Of a stretch of DNA of 8,545 nucleotides, positions 6,275-8,545 are shown in pieces. Each line of letters opens with the position of its first letter. Position 1 is the stretch's first letter. The notes under the pieces were generated by a model. That model was not told where the DNA came from, ran no database searches, and saw only the letters and a list, made by a program, of their open reading frames with translations. A program made the translations under genes and the position numbers. The stretch comes from Halanaerobium sp041694515 (GTDB lineage: Bacteria > Bacillota > Halanaerobiia > Halanaerobiales > Halanaerobiaceae), in the NCBI GenBank assembly GCA_041694515.1, contig JASMSZ010000076.1, positions 1 through 8,545 on the forward strand, read 5' to 3'.

Positions 6275-6544
6275 ATGAGAGCAATTATAAGTGTTATTGG
6301 TGTTGATCAGAGAGGAATTATTGCTGAAGTTAGTACACTTCTGGCAGATAAAAAAGTAAATATTTTAGATATCAACCAGACAATTCTTGATGAGTATTTT
6401 ACTATGACAATGCTTGTTGACCTTGAATCGCTGGAGATTCCATTAGAGGAATTGAAAAAAGAGCTAAAAACAAAAGGAGAGGAACTTGGAGTCTCCATAA
6501 AATTACAGCATGAGGATATTTTTCGTTCCATGCACCGAATTTAG
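6275..6544 (+). CDS. ACT domain-containing protein, UPF0237 type
   Basis: An 89-residue protein made of a single ACT domain, a small fold that usually binds an amino acid or similar ligand and dimerises. The opening strand AIISVIGV, the turn DQRGIIAEVSTLLADKK (11-27) and the second strand VNILDINQTI (28-37) are classic ACT features, and the ending DIFRSMHRI is characteristic of the UPF0237 group, whose length it matches. ATG is chosen because AAAGGA lies 8 bases upstream and the ACT strand begins at once; an upstream in-frame TTG (6239) would add a non-conserved tail. It is followed by the UPF0210 gene, the usual partner of this family in Firmicutes, clostridia and archaea, which suggests that it senses a ligand for that partner. 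The function of the pair is not known to me, and no ligand can be read from the sequence. Confidence 0.9.
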   Translation: MRAIISVIGVDQRGIIAEVSTLLADKKVNILDINQTILDEYFTMTMLVDLESLEIPLEELKKELKTKGEELGVSIKLQHEDIFRSMHRI

Positions 6545-6564
6545 TTGTAATTGAGGGGGCTTTT

Positions 6565-6650
6565 ATTAGGCAGGAAATTATACCTAATGCTTTGTTGTGG
6601 ATAATATTTATTTTCCGCTATCAACAAAATTTAACCTTACTGTATTACAG
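6565..6650 (+). other. Leader between the ACT and UPF0210 genes with three inverted repeats
   Basis: The 177-base gap between these two partner genes is long for an operon. It holds ATTAGG (6565-6570) with CCTAAT (6583-6588), then TTTGTTG (6591-6597) with CAACAAA (6622-6628) plus an inner GGA/TCC pairing, then the short palindrome CTGTA-T-TACAG (6640-6650). None is followed by a T tract, so these are not simple terminators. They may be operator sites, a processing site, or chance. No known riboswitch was recognised. Confidence 0.3.
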
Positions 6651-6667
6651 ATTGTCCGAAAGACATT

Positions 6668-6695
6668 TTGTTCTTGTTAAATTGGTTTTTATGAT
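6668..6695 (+). promoter_or_regulatory. Possible promoter in front of the UPF0210 gene
   Basis: TATGAT (6690-6695) matches the -10 consensus in five of six bases, and TTGTTC (6668-6673) lies 16 bases upstream as a weak -35. Transcription would start about 20 bases before the ATG. This would let the UPF0210 gene be expressed apart from its ACT partner and would explain the long gap. Confidence 0.28.
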
Positions 6696-6721
6696 TTTAA
6701 AGTTTGAGAGGAAGTGAGTTT

Positions 6722-8080
6722 ATGTTAAATACATATGAGATTATGGAAACAATCAGAATGTTAGAAGAAGAGAAATTAGATATTAGAACTGTTACTATGG
6801 GAATTTCTCTTAGTGACTGTGCAGATGGCGACGGCGAAAAAGCAAGAGAAAAAATTTATAATAAAATTACAAAATATGCAGGTGATCTGGTTAAAACTGC
6901 AGAAGAAATTGAAGTTAAATATGATATTCCAATTATTAATAAAAGAATTTCTGTAACTCCAATTTCACTTGTAGCAGCTGCCAGTGATGATTCAAATTAT
7001 GTAGAATTTGCTAAAACTCTGGATAGAGCTGCAAAAAAAGTGGGAGTAGATTTTATTGGTGGTTTTTCAGCTCTGGTTCATAAGGGAATGACCGAGGCTG
7101 ATAAAAGATTGATTGATTCAATTCCAGAAGCACTGGCTCAGACAGAAAGGGTTTGTTCTTCCGTTAATATTGGAACTACCAGAGCTGGGTTAAATATGGA
7201 TGCTGTTGCGCGGATGGGAAAGGTAGTAAAAAAATGTGCTGAACTTACCGCTGATGATGGTGGAGTAGCAGCCAGTAAGCTGGTTGTTTTTGCTAATGCT
7301 CCAGAAGATAATCCATTTATGGCTGGTGCCTTCCATGGTGTTGGAGAAGGAGAATGTATGATAAATGTAGGTATTTCTGGCCCGGGTGCAGTTAAAGCTG
7401 CTTTAACAAAGGTTAAAGGAGAAACTTTTGATGTAGCTGCAGAAACTATCAAAAAGACTGCTTTTAAAATTACACGGATGGGACAGCTGGTTGCAGAGGA
7501 AGCTTCTGAAAAGCTTGGAGTAACTGCTGGTATTGTTGATTTATCTCTGGCACCGACTCCAGCGGTTGGTGACAGTGTTGCCGGGATCCTGGAGGAAATG
7601 GGAGTAGAAGTAGCGGGAGCCCATGGAACTACAGCTGCTCTTGCCCTTTTAAATGATGCGGTTAAAAAAGGTGGAGTAATGGCTTCTTCCCATGTTGGTG
7701 GTTTAAGTGGAGCCTTTATCCCTGTTAGTGAAGATGCTGGTATGATTGAAGCTGTAGAAAAAGGAGCTTTAAGTCTGGAAAAACTAGAAGCGATGACTGC
7801 AGTGTGTTCGGTCGGGCTGGATATGATAGCAGTTCCCGGCAGAACTACAGCAGATACAATTTCTGCAATTATTGCAGATGAAGCTGCAATTGGAATGGTT
7901 AATCATAAAACAACTGCCGTGAGAGTAATCCCGGTTCCCGGCAAAGATGTAGGAGAAGAAGTAGTTTACGGTGGCTTATTCGGTCGAGCCCCAATAATGA
8001 AAGTTAGTGATTATTCCAGCAGTGAATTTATTGCCAGAGGAGGACGGATTCCTGCTCCGCTGCAGAGTCTTAAAAATTAA
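6722..8080 (+). CDS. PFL family protein, UPF0210 (DUF711)
   Basis: A 452-residue cytoplasmic protein of the UPF0210/DUF711 family, which has a pyruvate-formate-lyase-like barrel fold; its biochemical role is not known to me. The N-terminus, YEIMETIRMLEEEKLDIRTV then TMGISL (5-30), is the family signature. Other conserved blocks are FIGGFSALVHKGMT (111-124), CSSVNIGTTRAGLNMDAV (145-162), FHGVGEGECMINVGISGPG (204-222), HGTTAALALLNDAVKKGG (301-318), MTAVCSVGLDMIAVPG (358-373) and the C-terminal ARGGRIPAP (438-446). The length is that of the intact family. ATG at 6722 is preferred, with AGAGGAAG about 9 bases upstream; an in-frame TTG at 6704 would cover the ribosome site. It follows its usual ACT-domain partner and ends in a terminator. 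Although called PFL-like, I see no glycyl-radical motif of the RVxGY type near the C-terminus, so formate lyase activity is not implied. Confidence 0.95.
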   Translation: MLNTYEIMETIRMLEEEKLDIRTVTMGISLSDCADGDGEKAREKIYNKITKYAGDLVKTAEEIEVKYDIPIINKRISVTPISLVAAASDDSNYVEFAKTLDRAAKKVGVDFIGGFSALVHKGMTEADKRLIDSIPEALAQTERVCSSVNIGTTRAGLNMDAVARMGKVVKKCAELTADDGGVAASKLVVFANAPEDNPFMAGAFHGVGEGECMINVGISGPGAVKAALTKVKGETFDVAAETIKKTAFKITRMGQLVAEEASEKLGVTAGIVDLSLAPTPAVGDSVAGILEEMGVEVAGAHGTTAALALLNDAVKKGGVMASSHVGGLSGAFIPVSEDAGMIEAVEKGALSLEKLEAMTAVCSVGLDMIAVPGRTTADTISAIIADEAAIGMVNHKTTAVRVIPVPGKDVGEEVVYGGLFGRAPIMKVSDYSSSEFIARGGRIPAPLQSLKN

Positions 8081-8122
8081 ATATAAACTAAATATTTTAA
8101 TATAATAATAAAATAGTATTTC

Positions 8123-8166
8123 AAAACATCAGCTGCTGTCCAACATAGCAGGGCTGATGTTTTTTT
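8123..8166 (+). terminator. Intrinsic terminator after the UPF0210 gene
   Basis: ACATCAGC (8126-8133) pairs with GCTGATGT (8153-8160). The stem continues with TGCT (8134-8137) against AGCA (8147-8150) across a two-base bulge, and four A's on the left can pair with the T run on the right. At least six T's follow (8161-8166). It ends the ACT-UPF0210 transcript 43 bases after the stop codon. Confidence 0.88.
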
Positions 8167-8187
8167 GTGAGATAATTAAAAAAATAT

Positions 8188-8216
8188 TTGATTTTCTCAG
8201 AATATTGATATATAAT
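8188..8216 (+). promoter_or_regulatory. Sigma-A promoter of the AraR-like gene
   Basis: TTGATT (8188-8193) and a perfect TATAAT (8211-8216) are separated by exactly 17 bases. This is the best promoter in the window. Transcription should start near 8223, which places the AraR-like box and the 19-bp palindrome immediately downstream, a layout suited to repression by blockade. Confidence 0.7.
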
Positions 8217-8222
8217 AATTTT

Positions 8223-8238
8223 AAAGGTACATACAAAT
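8223..8238. promoter_or_regulatory. AraR-box-like operator at the predicted start of transcription
   Basis: AAAGGTACATACAAAT matches 12 of 16 positions of the Bacillus subtilis AraR operator consensus ATTTGTACGTACAAAT, with the right half (TACAAAT) perfect. It sits at the predicted +1 of a gene whose product looks like AraR, so autoregulation is likely. The consensus is known biology; the site assignment is by eye. Confidence 0.5.
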
Positions 8239-8250
8239 AAATTATTTGTA
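8232..8250. promoter_or_regulatory. Perfect 19-bp palindrome overlapping the AraR-like box
   Basis: TACAAATAA, a central A and TTATTTGTA form a perfect 9-1-9 palindrome directly before the ribosome site of the AraR-like gene. It carries ACAAAT and ATTTGT, the AraR half-sites, but in the reverse order to the classical box. It may be a second operator half pairing, or a hairpin that affects the ribosome site. Confidence 0.45.
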
Positions 8251-8267
8251 GGGGAAGTTGTGGTAAT

Positions 8268-8545
8268 ATGAAAAAAGCAAAATATAAACAGGTTGTGGAT
8301 TTTTATAAAAAGTATATTAATGAAAACGATTTGAATGACGGAGAATTGTTACCTTCAGAATCAAAAATGGCGGAAAAATTTGATTTTAGTAGGGATACTA
8401 TACGAAGAGCTTTGGATCAACTGGAAAAACAGGGTGTTGTAAGCAGAGAGCGGGGAAAAGGTACTTTTTATAAAAACCCAGAAAGTTTTGTTAAGGAAAA
8501 AAGAATTGCAGTTATCACAACTTATCTGTCCAATTATATCTTTCC
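8268..8545 (+). CDS. araR: GntR/LacI-type regulator, AraR-like, 3' end cut by window
   Basis: The first 92 residues of a repressor with a GntR winged helix at the N-terminus: LPSESKMAEKFDFSRDTIRR (28-47), ALDQLEKQGVVSRERGKGTFY (48-68). After a short linker comes EKRIAVITTYLSNYIF, the first strand of a LacI/periplasmic-binding-protein sensor domain. That GntR plus LacI architecture, and the VITTYLSxYIFP sequence, are typical of AraR, the arabinose-responsive repressor of Firmicutes. The full protein would be about 360 residues, so roughly three quarters lie beyond the window. ATG at 8268 follows AGGGGAAG by about 10 bases. It has its own promoter and an AraR-like box upstream. Genes for arabinose use probably follow, which cannot be seen here. 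A related GntR-LacI regulator with another sugar effector is the main alternative. Confidence 0.85.
   Translation, partial: MKKAKYKQVVDFYKKYINENDLNDGELLPSESKMAEKFDFSRDTIRRALDQLEKQGVVSRERGKGTFYKNPESFVKEKRIAVITTYLSNYIF

Noticed and set aside
7138..7452. Open frame on the minus strand inside the UPF0210 gene
   Set aside because: It is antisense to the conserved core of the family and is explained by codon bias of the true gene.

Overview
The window is AT-rich, low-GC bacterial chromosome with strong AAGGAG-type ribosome sites, TTG/ATG starts and compact operons. Protein types (TRAP permease, KdgF-like cupin, ROK repressor with an FGGY kinase, UPF0237/UPF0210 pair, AraR-like regulator) point to an anaerobic Firmicute, and the overall flavour is that of a fermenter such as Halanaerobiales. 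The genus is an inference from protein resemblance, not something proved here. Seven protein genes and one probable gene remnant are supported; the first and last genes run off the window.

Layout. Positions 1-1287 (+) hold nearly all of a TRAP transporter large permease (DctM type), the usual last gene of a dctP-dctQ-dctM operon. It converges at a shared terminator (about 1376-1409) with a minus-strand unit: an NAD-dependent epimerase/dehydratase (1548-2543) followed by a short relic that looks like the N-terminus of an HD-domain protein (1411-1545). A 250-base AT-rich divergent region separates the epimerase from a plus-strand KdgF-like cupin (2799-3134). Directly after the cupin sits a 114-bp MITE-like element (3160-3273) with perfect 18-bp terminal inverted repeats and a short direct repeat on both sides.

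Next come a XylR-type ROK regulator (3395-4570) and a xylulokinase-type FGGY kinase (4603-6096), 32 bases apart and closed by a clear terminator. A perfect 19-bp palindrome just before xylR is a good candidate autoregulatory operator. After the terminator lies the widespread pair of unknown function, an ACT-domain protein of the UPF0237 type (6275-6544) and a UPF0210/PFL-like protein (6722-8080), with its own terminator. The window ends in the first 92 codons of a GntR/AraR-like repressor (8268-8545), preceded by a good sigma-A promoter and a site resembling the Bacillus AraR box.

How it fits together. The left two thirds look like sugar and uronate use: uptake by a TRAP carrier, opening of unsaturated uronate rings by the cupin, an uncharacterised sugar or sugar-nucleotide SDR, and xylulose phosphorylation under XylR control, with arabinose control starting at the right edge. 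The functional link among these units is inferred from neighbourhood; terminators and strand switches show they are separate transcripts. No phage genes, CRISPR array, tRNA or rRNA was seen. The most unusual items are the MITE with a possible outward promoter, the HD-domain relic without a standard start codon, and the candidate operators.
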